DNA from: Macrothele yani
Taxonomy: Eukaryota > Arthropoda > Arachnida > Araneae > Macrothelidae
Direction of reading: 5' to 3'
Assembly (NCBI GenBank): GCA_039090855.1
Contig: CM076997.1
Span: 167,740,709-167,804,708 of the forward strand
Length of the DNA: 64,000 bases
Shown: positions 22,940-33,189 of the stretch, in pieces
How the letters are laid out: every line of letters starts with the position of its first letter
Position numbering within the stretch: the stretch's first letter is position 1
The notes under the pieces: model-generated
Told to the model about the DNA's origin: nothing
The model's input: the letters and a program-made list of their open reading frames with translations, nothing else
Databases searched by the model: none
Program-made: the position numbers and the translations under genes

Positions 22940-24214
22940 CGAGGAGATGCTGATAAGTTATCGTCCTCACTAAGAAGGAAATAGACTAGAGCCTTGAAAC
23001 TTACTTACTATTCCACATATTAACCTCGACGCTCAACACACTTGGCACAGCGTTTCTGGAGTTTCTTTAACACTTCCAAAAAAATTCTGAAATTTTATCA
23101 CTCAAATACTGCTCTGCTGCTGATATCACCTTCGAATCATTCGAAAAATGCTTCCCTTTCAAACATTTTTTAAGTTTTGAGAACAGGAAATAGTCCGATG
23201 GAGCAAGGTCTGGGGAGAATGGTGGATGGTCTAAGCACTTAAACACCAGATCCCTCAAAACGTCCATTGTATTGCCAGCCTTGTAAGCCGGAGCATTGTC
23301 CTACAAAAAAGAACACCTTCCCGCAGTTTTTTTCGCGTTTTTTTTTACTTCCAAAGCCTCCTTTAATCGGCACAGCAATTTGGAATAGTATTCAGCATTT
23401 ATTATATTTTGCCCTTCGGGAGATAGTCAGACGGAAAAACGCCTTCCGAATCCCAAAAAACATTGCCATGTCCGTTTATGCAGACCTTTGAATTTTGAAT
23501 TTCTTTCGCCGTGGAGAATCCGAGTGCCGCCACTGCAGGGACTGATGTTTCGTCTCAGGATCGTAGGGATTTAACCCCGTTCCATCAAGAGTGACGAGTC
23601 GCTGGAAAAATTTATCACCACATTGCTCAAAATGTTGCAAAACCGGTTCGGAAGTATCCACTCGTTTACGTTCCTCATCGGCGTTCAAACATTTAGGCAC
23701 CCACTTCGCTGACATGTTCTGCATAACCAAGCGCTCATGAATTATGAAACCAACACGCTCCCTGGATATCTCCAGTGTGTTGAAGCTATTGTTTTAGCGG
23801 AGATTCGACGATCTGACAAAATGAAGTCATGAAGACAATCAACAATTTCGGGTGATGTCACTGTTGAAGGCATTTCCCGTCTCAAAGTCTCCACTCTGAA
23901 ATTTGGCACACCATTTCTTCACAGTGGAACATGAAGGGCACATGTCACTTAATGTTTGCGTCATAGATTTTCTTTGCAGTTTTCTTCTGCAGAAACAGAT
24001 ATTTCCTGACAGCACGGAGTTCCACATTCAAAAATTCAACACTTTGCATTAACATGATTTAGTTCAGGACGTGACACATCTGAAAAGAAACAGAGTTATT
24101 ATTCTTAAAATTGGCACTTTGCAACACAAAAGAACACTCTTTTGAGCTGCAGTGACAAAATAATACTACAATTAGAGGAACTGGGTTAGGTCAAGAATTT
24201 TCAGCATTCCCTCG
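22940..24214 (-). mobile_element. Mariner transposon, 1.28 kb, ends recognisable
   Basis: Left end CGAGGAGATGCTGATAA and right end TTTTCAGCATTCCCTCG are imperfect inverted repeats, each next to a TA, giving a 1275-bp element, the normal mariner length. The minus strand encodes a decayed DD34D transposase (separate entry). A+T content and codon decay match the surroundings, so the insertion is not recent. Confidence 0.85.
23067..24027 (-). pseudogene. Mariner DD34D transposase, broken
   Basis: In protein order: an HTH region in 23839-24027 (TVKKWCAKFQSGDFETGNA, matching the W..F..G.F...D motif); the first catalytic block in 23476-23730 (LVTLDGTGLNPYDPETKHQS; relatives have DETW, so the D is kept and the next residues are changed); the second block, with DNAPAYKAGN, read just upstream of 23267; and the third, SPDLAPSDYFLFSKLKKCLKG, in 23067-23267. 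Counting from the D of DNAPAY to the D of SDYFLF gives 34 intervening residues, the mariner DD34D signature. Stops and frameshifts between blocks make it non-functional. Confidence 0.85.
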
Positions 24215-24520
24215 TAGTACGTCCGTTTTACGGTATTGTTTTTGTTGTCTTTACTGTAAATTTAGTAATTTTTTTTGACAAACCTTTCCGCAAGAACTTT
24301 GACATTATGCCCATAGGAAGAACACTGAGCTCCAAAATAGGTGGAAATGTATGAAAAGTGGTGGTAACGGCTGTGGCATATTTTGTACCCACAACTACTG
24401 AAAGCAAAAACTTTTCCGAATTGGTTTTTTTGAAGCACGTAGATTGTTTGAATGTACATGAAGTGACTCGCCTTGAAAAGCTCTGGCGCATCTGAAGAAC
24501 AATGCACAAGAAGTGTGGAA
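24215..24520. other. Short unique stretch between mariner and SINE
   Basis: Frames of 81-93 codons on the minus strand overlap each other in two phases; no family resemblance, probably chance. Confidence 0.35.
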
Positions 24521-24736
24521 TGTAGATTTTTTTATTGGAGGTTTAAGGACCACCGTGAGCTACAGTATAAGCAGTCGCCCGTCCCTAATTTGGGGTCACT
24601 GGTTCCAGGGAAGGGAGAGAGCCAGTGCCGTAAGACAAACACAGCATCCATGCCTCACCGGGATTCGAACCCGAACACCTTACGGGCGAATGATCAGAGG
24701 CCATCGCTTAGAACACTGCGTCACCGTGGCGGTGGA
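24521..24736 (-). mobile_element. tRNA-derived SINE, family A
   Basis: Reverse-complement copy. The tail end ATTGGAGGTTTAAGGACCACC is followed by CCCTAATTTGGGGTCACTGG, GAGAGCCAGTGCCGTAAGAC, and a box B complement GGGATTCGAACCCG. The head ends with CACCGTGGCGG. This is among the better-preserved members, since both the box B and the family middle are nearly consensus. Confidence 0.85.
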
Positions 24737-24837
24737 ATGTAGATTAGTTGTCTTTATTTCGAGGGTAATTGCCCTACATGTGCGTCTAAGACTAGATAAA
24801 CACGGCTGTCCTAATTTTATATTTGTTTGGGAGATTA

Positions 24838-25034
24838 ACGAGTACTGTGAGCAACTCAGTGGGCTATAGCAGTCACCAATCCTTAATTTGGGACCACTGG
24901 TGTAGGTAAGGGAGAGATCCAGTGCCGTAAGACAAACACGCCATCCATGCCACACCCAGGATTCGAACCCGGACTTATCTCGGGCGAATGATTAGAAGCC
25001 TGCTCTTCATACCATTCGGCCACAGGGGCGGCGT
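24838..25034 (-). mobile_element. tRNA-derived SINE, family A
   Basis: A second reverse-oriented copy about 100 bp from the previous one. It carries GAGCAACTCAGTGGGCTATA, CTTAATTTGGGACCACTGG, GAGATCCAGTGCCGTAAGAC, and a box B complement GGATTCGAACCCGGAC, and ends at CATTCGGCCACAGGGGCGGC. Confidence 0.85.
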
Positions 25035-25078
25035 TCGTATTTTAGGCCAGTGCTTTTAGGGAAAAAGGATTAGCAACT

Positions 25079-25200
25079 TGTACGCTATCAGCGACGTATC
25101 ACATACGAATAACCAACAGCTTCTACCTCTGACTACTCGTCTAATAGAGTGACAGTATTATTTTGATCACAGCGGAAGTTGCCAGCTTTTAAAATATTTT
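25079..25200 (+). repeat. Dispersed repeat copy, also at 27487-27600
   Basis: CGTATCACATACGAATA followed by CTACCTCTGACTACTCG occurs here and again near 27500 in the same orientation. It is part of a longer unit of about 480 bp seen at 27120-27960. Confidence 0.6.
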
Positions 25201-25646
25201 GAGGTAGGACTACGCCTAACTCCGATGATAGTATTGTGCTACGTACGATGACCGCCTGTGACAAAAATAGATCCCAATTAAAATCATTATAGCGTTAAAA
25301 ATACGTGCCGCACACTAATCGTGTTAGCATATTCGTTAACAGCATGGAGTCCAATTCGCATACTGCGCAATGCATAGTGCGCGCGACGCTCCCCTCGCTC
25401 CCTGTGCACGGAGGTGTTGCAATATTTCTGGGTGTGACGCCGCATTTAGCTCAGTCTATCTCTGCATTCGTGAGCGATTGTGCGTGGTATCGTTTTAAAG
25501 CTCTCGACGAGATCTATTCAAATACATAAAGAACATATAAGTCATAAAAGCTGTCTACGTACGATAAAAAACATTATCCCTGCTGATACTATAGACTAAT
25601 TTAAAAAAACTTTATTCACAAGTAAAAGCAAGTTAAAAGCGAGATT

Positions 25647-25674
25647 TTTCGGGATCCCTAGATCCCATCTTCAG
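25647..25674 (-). ncRNA. Hammerhead-core-like motif, left arm
   Basis: Read on the minus strand: CTGAAGA, a 6-bp stem GGGATC/GATCCC with a 4-nt loop, then GAAA. CTGANGA-stem II-GAAA is the conserved core of hammerhead ribozymes, and such ribozymes are known in pseudo-LTRs of Penelope-like elements. Stems I and III and a cleavage triplet were not demonstrated. Confidence 0.45.
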
Positions 25675-25783
25675 GCTTAAGGCCATAAAGAACAACAAGT
25701 GATCCACTTATATACGATCAGGTTTGACCCATGATGCAACGCAGTGGGCGTTGACATCGGTCAACATAGCAAATCAAAAACAA

Positions 25784-26194
25784 TCAATAGTTCAAAGATA
25801 TGTAAGGTAATACAATATTGTTCGTAGTGGTTCCGGGCATATCGATGGGGATTAGTTTTTTCCATATGTGAGGAATGAATGACGGAAGTTCTGAGTTACA
25901 GCATAAAGGCCCATATGAATGGATATATAAGCTCTCGGAGAGGAAAACATTTCCCCTTGTTACTTTAGAGTTCAAAACCACTGCGTTCTTCCAGTCAGGT
26001 ATTTTTCCCTCTTGGTCCACAGTTTCAGTTAGTGCTGTGTTGGTGGAGCCTGACCTCAAGTAATATTGGTGCTCCGAAAATCGTACTTTTAAGGTCCTGA
26101 GAGTCGAACCTATATAATATTTCACATCCTCTGGATTATTACGGTTAATTAAAGGTATGCGGTATACACCGGGTCTAGATAGATCGGGAATCAC
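25784..26194 (-). pseudogene. GIY-YIG endonuclease domain of a Penelope-like element (5' truncated)
   Basis: An open stretch of 136 codons. Near residue 7 it reads GVYRIPLI (the GIY position) and near residue 26 KYYIGSTLRTLKVRFSEHQY (the YIG motif with the conserved R and E-H that follow), matching the C-terminal endonuclease that nicks target DNA for Penelope retrotransposition. The frame actually continues upstream of the first ATG (THRNVIPDLSRPGVYR), so the start is not a true start. The preceding frame 26191-26424 holds the expected linker (RYIGKTEFSQPLVTILRKNA) in another phase, showing one frameshift. The upstream reverse transcriptase is missing. The protein could not act alone as a retroelement protein. 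Confidence 0.75.
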
Positions 26195-26424
26195 GTTACG
26201 ATGAGTTCTGATAATAGAAAAGATGTTACGAGTCGAGACTCCAAAACCAAGTCCATATTTCTTGCATTTTTTCTAAGTATTGTCACAAGTGGTTGAGAAA
26301 ACTCAGTCTTGCCTATATACCGTAAAGTTGTTTTTGGAGTAGTTAGGGTAGTGGATCGAGTTCGTTGAACTATATTCATGAAGCGTCCGAAGTACGAATC
26401 CGGGTACCCAAAGGATCGGCCCAT
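26191..26424 (-). pseudogene. Linker region of the same Penelope-like protein, frameshifted
   Basis: A 77-codon frame ending where the GIY-YIG frame takes over. The segment LRYIGKTEFSQPLVTILRKN resembles the PYI.GK.S..I...L.K stretch that lies between the reverse transcriptase and the endonuclease in Penelope-like proteins. It begins at the inverted arm, so everything upstream has been lost. Confidence 0.6.
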
Positions 26425-26564
26425 TGTATTACCTTACATATCTTCGAACTATTGATTGTTTTTGATTTGCTATGTTGACCGATGTCCACGCCCACTGATT
26501 TGCATCATGGGTCAAACCTGATCGTATATAAGTGGACCACTTGTTGTTCTTTATGGCCTTAAGC

Positions 26565-26592
26565 CTGAAGATGGGATCTAGGGATCCCGAAA
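26565..26592 (+). ncRNA. Hammerhead-core-like motif, right arm
   Basis: Plus-strand counterpart in the other arm: CTGAAGA, GGGATC-TAGG-GATCCC, GAAA. It is identical in the core to the left-arm motif; the base after GAAA differs (GATCTCGC against AATCTCGC). Same caveat on missing stems I and III. Confidence 0.45.
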
Positions 26593-26711
26593 GATCTCGC
26601 TTTTAACTTGCTTTTACTTGTGAATAAAGTTTTTTAAATTAGTCTATAGTATCAGCAGGGATAATGTATTTTATCGTACGTAGACAGCTTTTATGACTTA
26701 CATGTTCCTTT

Positions 26712-27119
26712 CGAGCGAAACACAGTTTTTATCGTACATAAAGAACATATTGGAGTGGTTTAAACTGAAATGTTTTAAATTGTTTTCGTGTGGACGGGCT
26801 AACATTTTCGACAATGCCACGGAATTTTCAGCAAGCAAAATTGGAGAAAATCAAAACGGCAGGCAAGAGCAAGTGATAAGTCCAAGAAAACAGAGCACCA
26901 CGTTGGGTAATTCGTGTATCGAATTGCTTTATGTTCGCAATGTATCCAGCATTATTTGTAAAAATTATGTAAGCTACTTTTCATATTATAGACCTGTGCT
27001 GGCTATAACTAATTAAATAAACGCTTTGAAACCATACTCGACTAGCCCATTTGAACTCTCCGACCTTCAAGTCGTAGTCCTACGCTCCCAACTGACGGCT
27101 CAATCAGAACTGATCCTAC
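26712..27119. other. AT-rich region, nothing identified
   Basis: A 107-codon plus frame at 26693-27016 starts inside the repeat arm and has no family resemblance. Confidence 0.35.
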
Positions 27120-27960
27120 CTGGTTGTTGTTTTTTTATTTTGACTGTTATTAAAAGCGGTATCACCCAGTAATAATTTAAGTTTACGCCACATGGCAAGA
27201 ATATTTCCCATAAAAGAAAATTGGAACAACTCGAAATAATTTAGTAATAACTACAGTTACCGGATGCAAAATAATTTTTCCAAAAAGGATTTGTACAAGC
27301 CAATGTACATTTCCAAGTGCAAACACAAATACGAATTTATCTTAGGTGGCAGAAATCTGTATCACGAAACACAATTGAAATATTTTGCGTATGCTTCATT
27401 TGTCGAGTGCAAAATTTCCAATCCGATTTTCAAAAGGGTAAATTTTATACATATCACAAAAATACTTCTATCTGCTAGATATATCGAACGCCATCAGCAA
27501 CGTATCACATACGAATAGCCAGAAGCCCCTACCTCTGACTACTCGGGTAGAGTGGTGACGGCATTGTTTAGATAATAACAGAGGTTGTAGGCGGTCAAAG
27601 CCATTTTTCTTTTCCATGTCGACGGTTATAAAAGGAGGTATCGCCTAACTAACAATCCAAATTAACTGCTCAAAGCAAGAATATTTCACATAAAAGAAAA
27701 TTTAGGACAACACGAAATATTTTACCAGTAACTACAGTTATCGGACTCAAAAGAATTTTTCCTAAAAGGATTTGTAAAAGAAAATGTAGGTTTCCCAATA
27801 ACAAAATGGAAATACGTATTTATATTATCTGGTAGAAATCCTCATCGCGAAACACGCCTGAAATATTTTGCGTATCGTTTCAGCTGTAGAGTGTAAAATT
27901 ACGCTTTCAGATCCAATTCATAACACAAAATTACTTTCACTCTGCCTAACAGGAAAGCTT
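27120..27960 (+). repeat. Direct repeat of about 480 bp, one full and one partial diverged copy
   Basis: GCAAGAATATTTCCCATAAA and AACTACAGTTACCGGATGCA in the first copy correspond to GCAAGAATATTTCACATAAA and AACTACAGTTATCGGACTCA in the second, about 480 bp downstream. GAAATATTTTGCGTATG/C is also shared. Similarity is roughly 80% by eye. The unit also includes the CGTATCACATACGAATA block seen at 25079. Confidence 0.7.
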
Positions 27961-28309
27961 TGAATTGTAGAAAGTCGGAATTAAGAAAATCATCGTGTGG
28001 TTTGCTTCAATTCAAATAGATTTTTTTTTCAAATCAAAGTGACATATAAACGGACATAACGATGATAACAGCTTGCACGTTTTCTGAAAGGCGTGTCGAA
28101 ATGTTGAAAATGCTCACTGATTGATAATTTGTGGGTTGATATCGTAAATGATCATAATGGCCTTTTCACTGCCGTGGGTTTGTGTTTCTACAACCAAGCC
28201 TAAATGCGCAATTTCGATCAGCCAATGGAAGCCTTATATATATATTTTAAGTGATAAACAAAAATTTGGTTCAGGATGCATACGAACCATTCTAAGGTAC
28301 TGGTAGAGA

Positions 28310-28825
28310 AGTAGCAGCAAAATATACTGGGGAGAAAAGTTTCCATAAGAAAGAATTTGAAGAGGCGTCTTTTAATATCTACAACGAAAATGACAGCATA
28401 GATTTTTTTTTCTAAAATTTCCGAAAGAAACAACTTGAATAGGTGTTTTCTTATATTTACCACGAAAATGATAGCATAGATTTTTTCCTGTAAAAATTCC
28501 CATGAGAAAGAACTTGAAAGGATACTTCCTTAAATCAACAACTTAAATGCAGATTTTTTCCTGTAAAAATTTCCATAAGACATAACTTGAAGAGATATAT
28601 ATTTATATCTACACAATGAAAATGATAGCATTGATTTTTCTGTAAAAATTTCTATATTCGCTGTAGATCTAATGATATCTCCTTAGATCTACAGCGAAAA
28701 TGATAGCATAGATTTTTTTCCTGTAAAAATCCCCATACTAAATATTTTGAAAAGATATCCCCTTATATCTGTAACGAAAATGATGGCACGCATTTTTTCC
28801 TGTAAAGTTTTCCAATAATGGATTC
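28310..28825 (+). repeat. Degenerate tandem repeat of about 85 bp, roughly six copies
   Basis: The unit contains GAAAATGATAGCATAGATTT, TTTTCCTGTAAAAATTTCC, and ATAAGAAAGAACTTGAA. Copies vary in length and sequence, which indicates an old array. One copy near 28670 contains an inverted TAGATCTACAGCG/CGCTGTAGATCTA pair. Confidence 0.7.
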
Positions 28826-31060
28826 AGTCCTAATACATTTGCAGATAAGCCACCATGAGAGAGGGGGGGGCGTTCACTATTAGGTTTACACTAAAGGTCT
28901 TATTTTGCCCCGTTAAAAAAATATTCTTCCATAATGATTATTTCCTCATAAGCGATAATGTTTTATTAAATGAGATTTTATGAGATTAAGTTTGCATTAT
29001 ATTTCCCGAAAATTCCGTGCTGGTGAAAATTTAAGTTTCCAGAAAGCAGATACGTTTAAACAATGAACTATTTACCACTTGAGGTCTGCATTATTATTAA
29101 AATTAGCAGAAATGAACTTTTTTTGCCAGATTTACTAAAATCTGGCAAAAAAAGAGTCCTCAGTGCAGAAACCGAGTGGTATTCAATTACAATGTTTACC
29201 GAGTTCATTTTCTTTCAAACAAACTTGAATCAGTAATTTCGCCATCCCTTGTTTACAGAAAAATGAAACAGCGCTTCCGTTTGCTTATACAATAAGCTAC
29301 TTGTTGACACTTTTAAACCATTTTAAGCGGAAATCGAATAAAATTTGGGCAAATCATGAGCTCTTTATTGGGAGCAAATTTCCATTGTTACCCTGTGAGT
29401 AAACATAGTAAGGCTTCGATCCATTGACACTTGTTTCGCCATCCCATTTCATTGTCTTCCTGCTTAGGGCTCTCGCATGGAATAGTTTTGTGTTTTCCTC
29501 TCTCTAGGTTTGTCATTTCCTAGCAGAAATTTTTCAGTTTACTGGAAACAGATACCATTCAAGCTGCGTAAGCTGGGTTTCCTATTATTCTGAGCAAACA
29601 GAACCCATACCTTTCATCAAAGTCTCTAACAAAACACGAACGCATTTGAAGTTCGCAACAGAAATCCATCATAACAATTAAAATACCGGAATATTCGCGG
29701 AAAGGTTTTCCTTTATCTGCTTGTGAAACATCTGTTCTTAATTGTTTGATGAACGCGCGCAACATTCTTCTATTTACAAATCTCGGGTAAATAAAACGTT
29801 TCCACTTCCGAAGAGAACGGTGCTCTTGTTGCACAGACAGATAGGTTTCAGAAAAATATTCCTAATTCTGGTTTACTCACAAAAGAAAATTTGGATGAAA
29901 ATCTATCTAAATTCCCTAGAAATGTGAGGCCGTTTTAAGCATAAAAATGTTGAGGAACATTTTATAAAAATTAAATAGTACTGTCTTCTCATTATAAAAT
30001 CAAAGAACTATTTAATATTACACAACAAGAAATTGGTTATTACTTTATGAAATAATTACTTCAAATTTTTGCTATTTCCATTGCCTGTTTTGGACACTCT
30101 TTTATTTTGCGTAATGACAGGTATATTATGGCAAAATGTAACTTCTATTTATTGGCGATGAGTTTCCAATATCAAATAGAACTGTTTGTCATTGTATCGG
30201 GAAAATTATGATGAATAACTTGTTCTTTCATTTAACGGCACACCTCTGATATAAAAGTAAAATTAACATATTTAGTGCGATAGTGTTTTTACATTTAACT
30301 TAAATAACCGTAGATTTTAAAGCTCAGGAAGATGCAGTTGCATAGATACGGCTAGAAAAGCTGAATGCACTGGAAATGTGATATAAGCAACATTTGCGAC
30401 TACTTGCGGTTCTAAGAGTTGTTCTTGGAGGACGTTACAACCTGAAACAAAAAGCAATTTGAGCAGAATTTCAGTCAGACGGATAGTACACCTGTGACTG
30501 CATTCTTTATAAGTCACCGATTATGAGCCAGGTGGAAACAGCTGTGAGGGGAAAGCTATATAAGGTGTACATACAAATAATACTGAAGGAAGTTAGTGAA
30601 TATTAGGTTCTTTAACAAAAAAGCAGGGTTATCTGCTCAGCAGCAAGAAATTTTTGACAAGCTTCGGTGCACACCCCCAAGCATGACAGTTTATTTTCTT
30701 TTATTCTTTCCCGTCTACATTAAGATTATGCTTTGTCTAAGATATGCGTCTCGAATGTTGCTTTAACAAAAATACTTACATTTCGAATGTTTTTCTTAAA
30801 ACATCCTGATGTCAAAGTTTGACTTTTTCAAAACTTTGTGGTCATTCTTCAAGCAACATTTTGTCTTCAAGTGTGCGCAAATCAAGCATTTTGGGCATCA
30901 ATTCATACGTTCCATTTTTCTTTGAGTCGTATATCTGTGCCTTCTATTGTGGTAAAAATTTAGCTTTAATCCCTGGTGCCTACAATGCATAAGCACAACT
31001 TTGTTCTAGTTGTGTTGAATCTTCGCGGTCTATGAATAACTACGCAGGAGCATATAATGG
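28826..31060. other. AT-rich region with one perfect hairpin, no gene found
   Basis: A G8 run lies near 28862-28869. 29117-29154 is a perfect hairpin (separate entry). A minus frame at 30317-30517 is preceded by a polypyrimidine-AG that could serve as an acceptor, but its product (VVANVAYITFPVHSAFLAV) matches nothing I know. No transposase or SINE was recognised. Confidence 0.35.
29117..29154. repeat. Perfect 17-bp hairpin
   Basis: CTTTTTTTGCCAGATTT and AAATCTGGCAAAAAAAG are exact reverse complements separated by ACTA. The stem is too short for a standard animal pre-microRNA. It may be the fused ends of a small inverted-repeat element. Confidence 0.85.
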
Positions 31061-31066
31061 GAGGCC

Positions 31067-32190
31067 ATATACTATATGCACCGATGACCCATTACATTAT
31101 GGCCACCCCCAAACTAGAGAAATAAGCGCGCCTGGACACCGAACGGTCGCTCAGGTGAAGAGTACAGAGCACTGTATATACAACCCGAGGACCGGCTTCC
31201 GGTTAGTAGAGTGTTCGGAGTCAGCATGGGAAAAGCTGCCGATTTATCGGAGTTTGATGAAAGACAAATTGTGATGGCATGGCGCGGCTTGTGGGTTGTT
31301 CACGTACTTCTGTGGTGAGTACGTATCAAAAGTGGATCACAGATTGCCAAACGACGAACAGTCGTCCAGCTAGGTATCGTCTGCAGCTCATTGATGCCAG
31401 ACGTCAGGGGAGACCTTCGCAAATTATTCACATCGACCGTAGGGACACATTGCGATACTTCAACCGCAGCTGCAACAGTTGTGATCAGAGCAATGTGTCA
31501 CAACACACAGTTCATCGCATCTTTCGGCGCATGGGCCTGCGTAGCCGAACACCCAAGTTGGCAATGACGCGCAGTGAGCATGGGGATATACACAAGTATC
31601 CCCATGATCACTGCACGTCATCGCCAACAACGTATGAAGTGAGCCCAAGATCGTCGAGATTGGACCGTGGATGATTGGAATAATGTGGCCTGGTCTGACG
31701 AATTAAGTTTCCTGGTGTCTCACGTAGACGGCCGAGCGCGGATACGCCGATTACCAACGGACGCTATGGCACCTAGATGCACTGTTGGGCAGAAACAAGC
31801 CGCTGCCGGCGACGGTGTATTTTCTTGGGACACTTTAAGCCTCATCATTACCAACAGAATAATGCGCCATGCCACACTTCCAGAATCGTCAACGAGAAGA
31901 TGGAGGAAGGTGCTGGTGACTTTCTGTTAATGCCCTGGATTCCAAATTTCCCTGAGATGAACCCAATCGAACATTTGTGGTTCGACTTGGAAAAGCGGGT
32001 GCGCGCTAAATCAACCCCCCCCCTCCCGAAATGTACAAGAACTGGAGGACCTGCTGTTGACATTATGGTACCAGATACCCCAAGGTACCTATCGTCACCT
32101 CACCGAGTGGCCCCTGTTTTGCTGGCTAAAGAGGTTCCTACAGCTTATTAGGTAGGTGGTCATAATGCAATACCTAATCGGTGTATGTTC
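31067..32190 (+). mobile_element. Tc1-C: Tc1-like transposon
   Basis: The left terminus (ATATGCACCGATGACCCATT, then ACATTATGGCCACC) and the right terminus (GGTGGTCATAATGCAATACC, then TAATCGGTGTAT) are imperfect inverted repeats of about 35 bp. They enclose a plus-strand broken transposase. Length of about 1.12 kb suggests small deletions relative to typical 1.3-1.6 kb Tc1 elements. The second fold-back element starts about 30 bp downstream. Confidence 0.8.
31226..32151 (+). pseudogene. Tc1-C transposase, broken
   Basis: It starts at an ATG giving MGKAADLSEFDERQIVMAW, a typical Tc1 N-terminus also seen in Tc1-J. A frameshift follows, then RLVGCSRTSVVSTYQKW (second HTH) in 31279-31674 and a GRPSQIIHIDRRDT region. 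The first catalytic block is WNNVAWSDELSFLVSHVDGR (D kept) in 31667-31930. The second, QQNNAPCHTS in 31777-32151, has N where D is expected. The third, NPIEHLWFDLEKRVR, keeps E. Two frameshifts plus the D-to-N change make it inactive. Confidence 0.85.
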
Positions 32191-32349
32191 GTAAATGATA
32201 GACAGCGCTGTTTCTTTCTTCCAATACATAAAAAACACACACCGTCTTTACACGATTTATAAAAACTTGATGGAGTCCTAAAAAACCTACCAAGTTAAAA
32301 TTTAATTTATTACTAAAAAGGCATAAAAATACAAATAAAAAATGAGACC

Positions 32350-32378
32350 TTTCGAACCCACAGTGGGCTCATCCTCAG
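32350..32378 (-). ncRNA. Hammerhead-core-like motif, fold-back left arm
   Basis: Minus-strand reading: CTGAGGA, a stem GAGCCCA with TGGGTTC around a 3-nt loop, then GAAA. The arm carries a G-T wobble where the right arm has A-T, so the stem is preserved despite a base change. Flanking helices not shown. Confidence 0.4.
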
Positions 32379-32749
32379 ATATGAACTAAATTACAAAGTG
32401 GACAGTAACGAGTTTATATATGCTTGATACAAGTCACTGTGATGATGTATGAAATGACAAACGCCATCATATGGTGTTAGTCTATAATAATAGTTAAGAG
32501 TCATTATTAGCGGAAAAGATTCCCAATTGATCTTGAGGAAACTTGCAAGGTTGGGATTTCCAGAGGGTTGGAATGTATGACGGAATATTGTAATTGCAAG
32601 ACAAAGAATAATAATGGTTGATGTATAGACTTTCGGTGAACTGTCAGAGAACATTATTTTGAGGTGTTGCAAGGATAGAAGATTAGCATATATAAACTCG
32701 TCAAGCATGTATAAACTCATTACTGTTCACCTTGTAATTTAATTCACAT

Positions 32750-32778
32750 CTGAGGATGAACCCACTGTGGGTTCGAAA
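32750..32778 (+). ncRNA. Hammerhead-core-like motif, fold-back right arm
   Basis: CTGAGGA, stem GAACCCA/TGGGTTC (7 bp, loop CTG), then GAAA and TGTC. The core layout is as in the Penelope-like element, but the stem sequence is unrelated, so conservation of layout rather than of sequence is what is seen. Confidence 0.4.
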
Positions 32779-32934
32779 TGTCTCACGCTTCATTTCTATT
32801 TTTATGCCTTTTTAGTGTTAAATTAAATTTTAACTTAATAGATTTTTAGGACTCCATCTATTTTTTTAAATCGTGTAAAGACGGTGTGTGTTTTATGTAT
32901 TCTACTTCACTACACGACACTTATTTCATCCTTC

Positions 32935-33185
32935 ACGTTTCTTTCTCCTTTAAAACTATTTCGGAGTTTGACCACCTAACGACAGTCCCCAGAATCTAAG
33001 GATGTGAAGGAATAGTCTGCAACTATTTTAGAAACACACGCCCCCAGGAATGAGACCAAGTAACGCCATCGAATATACACTCACCAATAATGCTCATCAG
33101 GGACCGAAACCCGGACCTAACTCAGACTATCAGCCAATAGCGTGAAGATTAAGCTTCCATTTTGATGTTGAAATGTTTAAAACAT
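32935..33185 (-). mobile_element. Possible strongly diverged A-family SINE
   Basis: On the minus strand a box B-like GTCCGGGTTTCGGTCCC (complement at 33101-33117) is followed downstream by TTAGATTCTGGGGACTGTCG and TTAGGTGGTCAAACTCCG, which resembles the A-family tail order (CTAAATTAGGGACTG... GGTGGTCGTTAAAC). Divergence is high. Confidence 0.35.
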
Positions 33186-33189
33186 GTTT

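Larger units (their letters stand above)
25528..26711 (-). mobile_element. Penelope-like element with long inverted arms, GIY-YIG part only
   Basis: Two arms of about 288 bp (25528-25816 and 26422-26711) are close reverse complements and enclose a minus-strand open region for a Penelope-type GIY-YIG endonuclease. The inner ends of both arms contain the coding 3' end (AGATATGTAAGGTAATACAA), so the far arm is an inverted copy of the element's 3' end plus its pseudo-LTR. Inverted pseudo-LTRs and 5' truncation are known for Penelope-like retroelements. No reverse transcriptase domain is present. Each arm carries a hammerhead-core-like motif (separate entries). Confidence 0.75.
32223..32902. mobile_element. 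Fold-back element with arms of about 210 bp and hammerhead-core-like motifs
   Basis: Left arm 32223-32432 and right arm about 32697-32902 are inverted copies (ATACATAAAAAACACACACC at the left, GGTGTGTGTTTTATGTAT at the right, GACTCCATC/GATGGAGTC inside). The centre is about 265 bp, with a minus frame (32391-32720) of AT-biased composition and no known domain. The architecture, and the CTGAGGA-stem-GAAA motif in both arms, parallel the Penelope-like element at 25528-26711, so I infer a non-autonomous relative, though no coding similarity proves it. Confidence 0.6.

Noticed and set aside
30317..30517. Possible minus-strand terminal exon preceded by TTTTTGTTTCAG
   Set aside because: The product is unrecognised, no other exon is visible, and AT-rich DNA produces such acceptors often.
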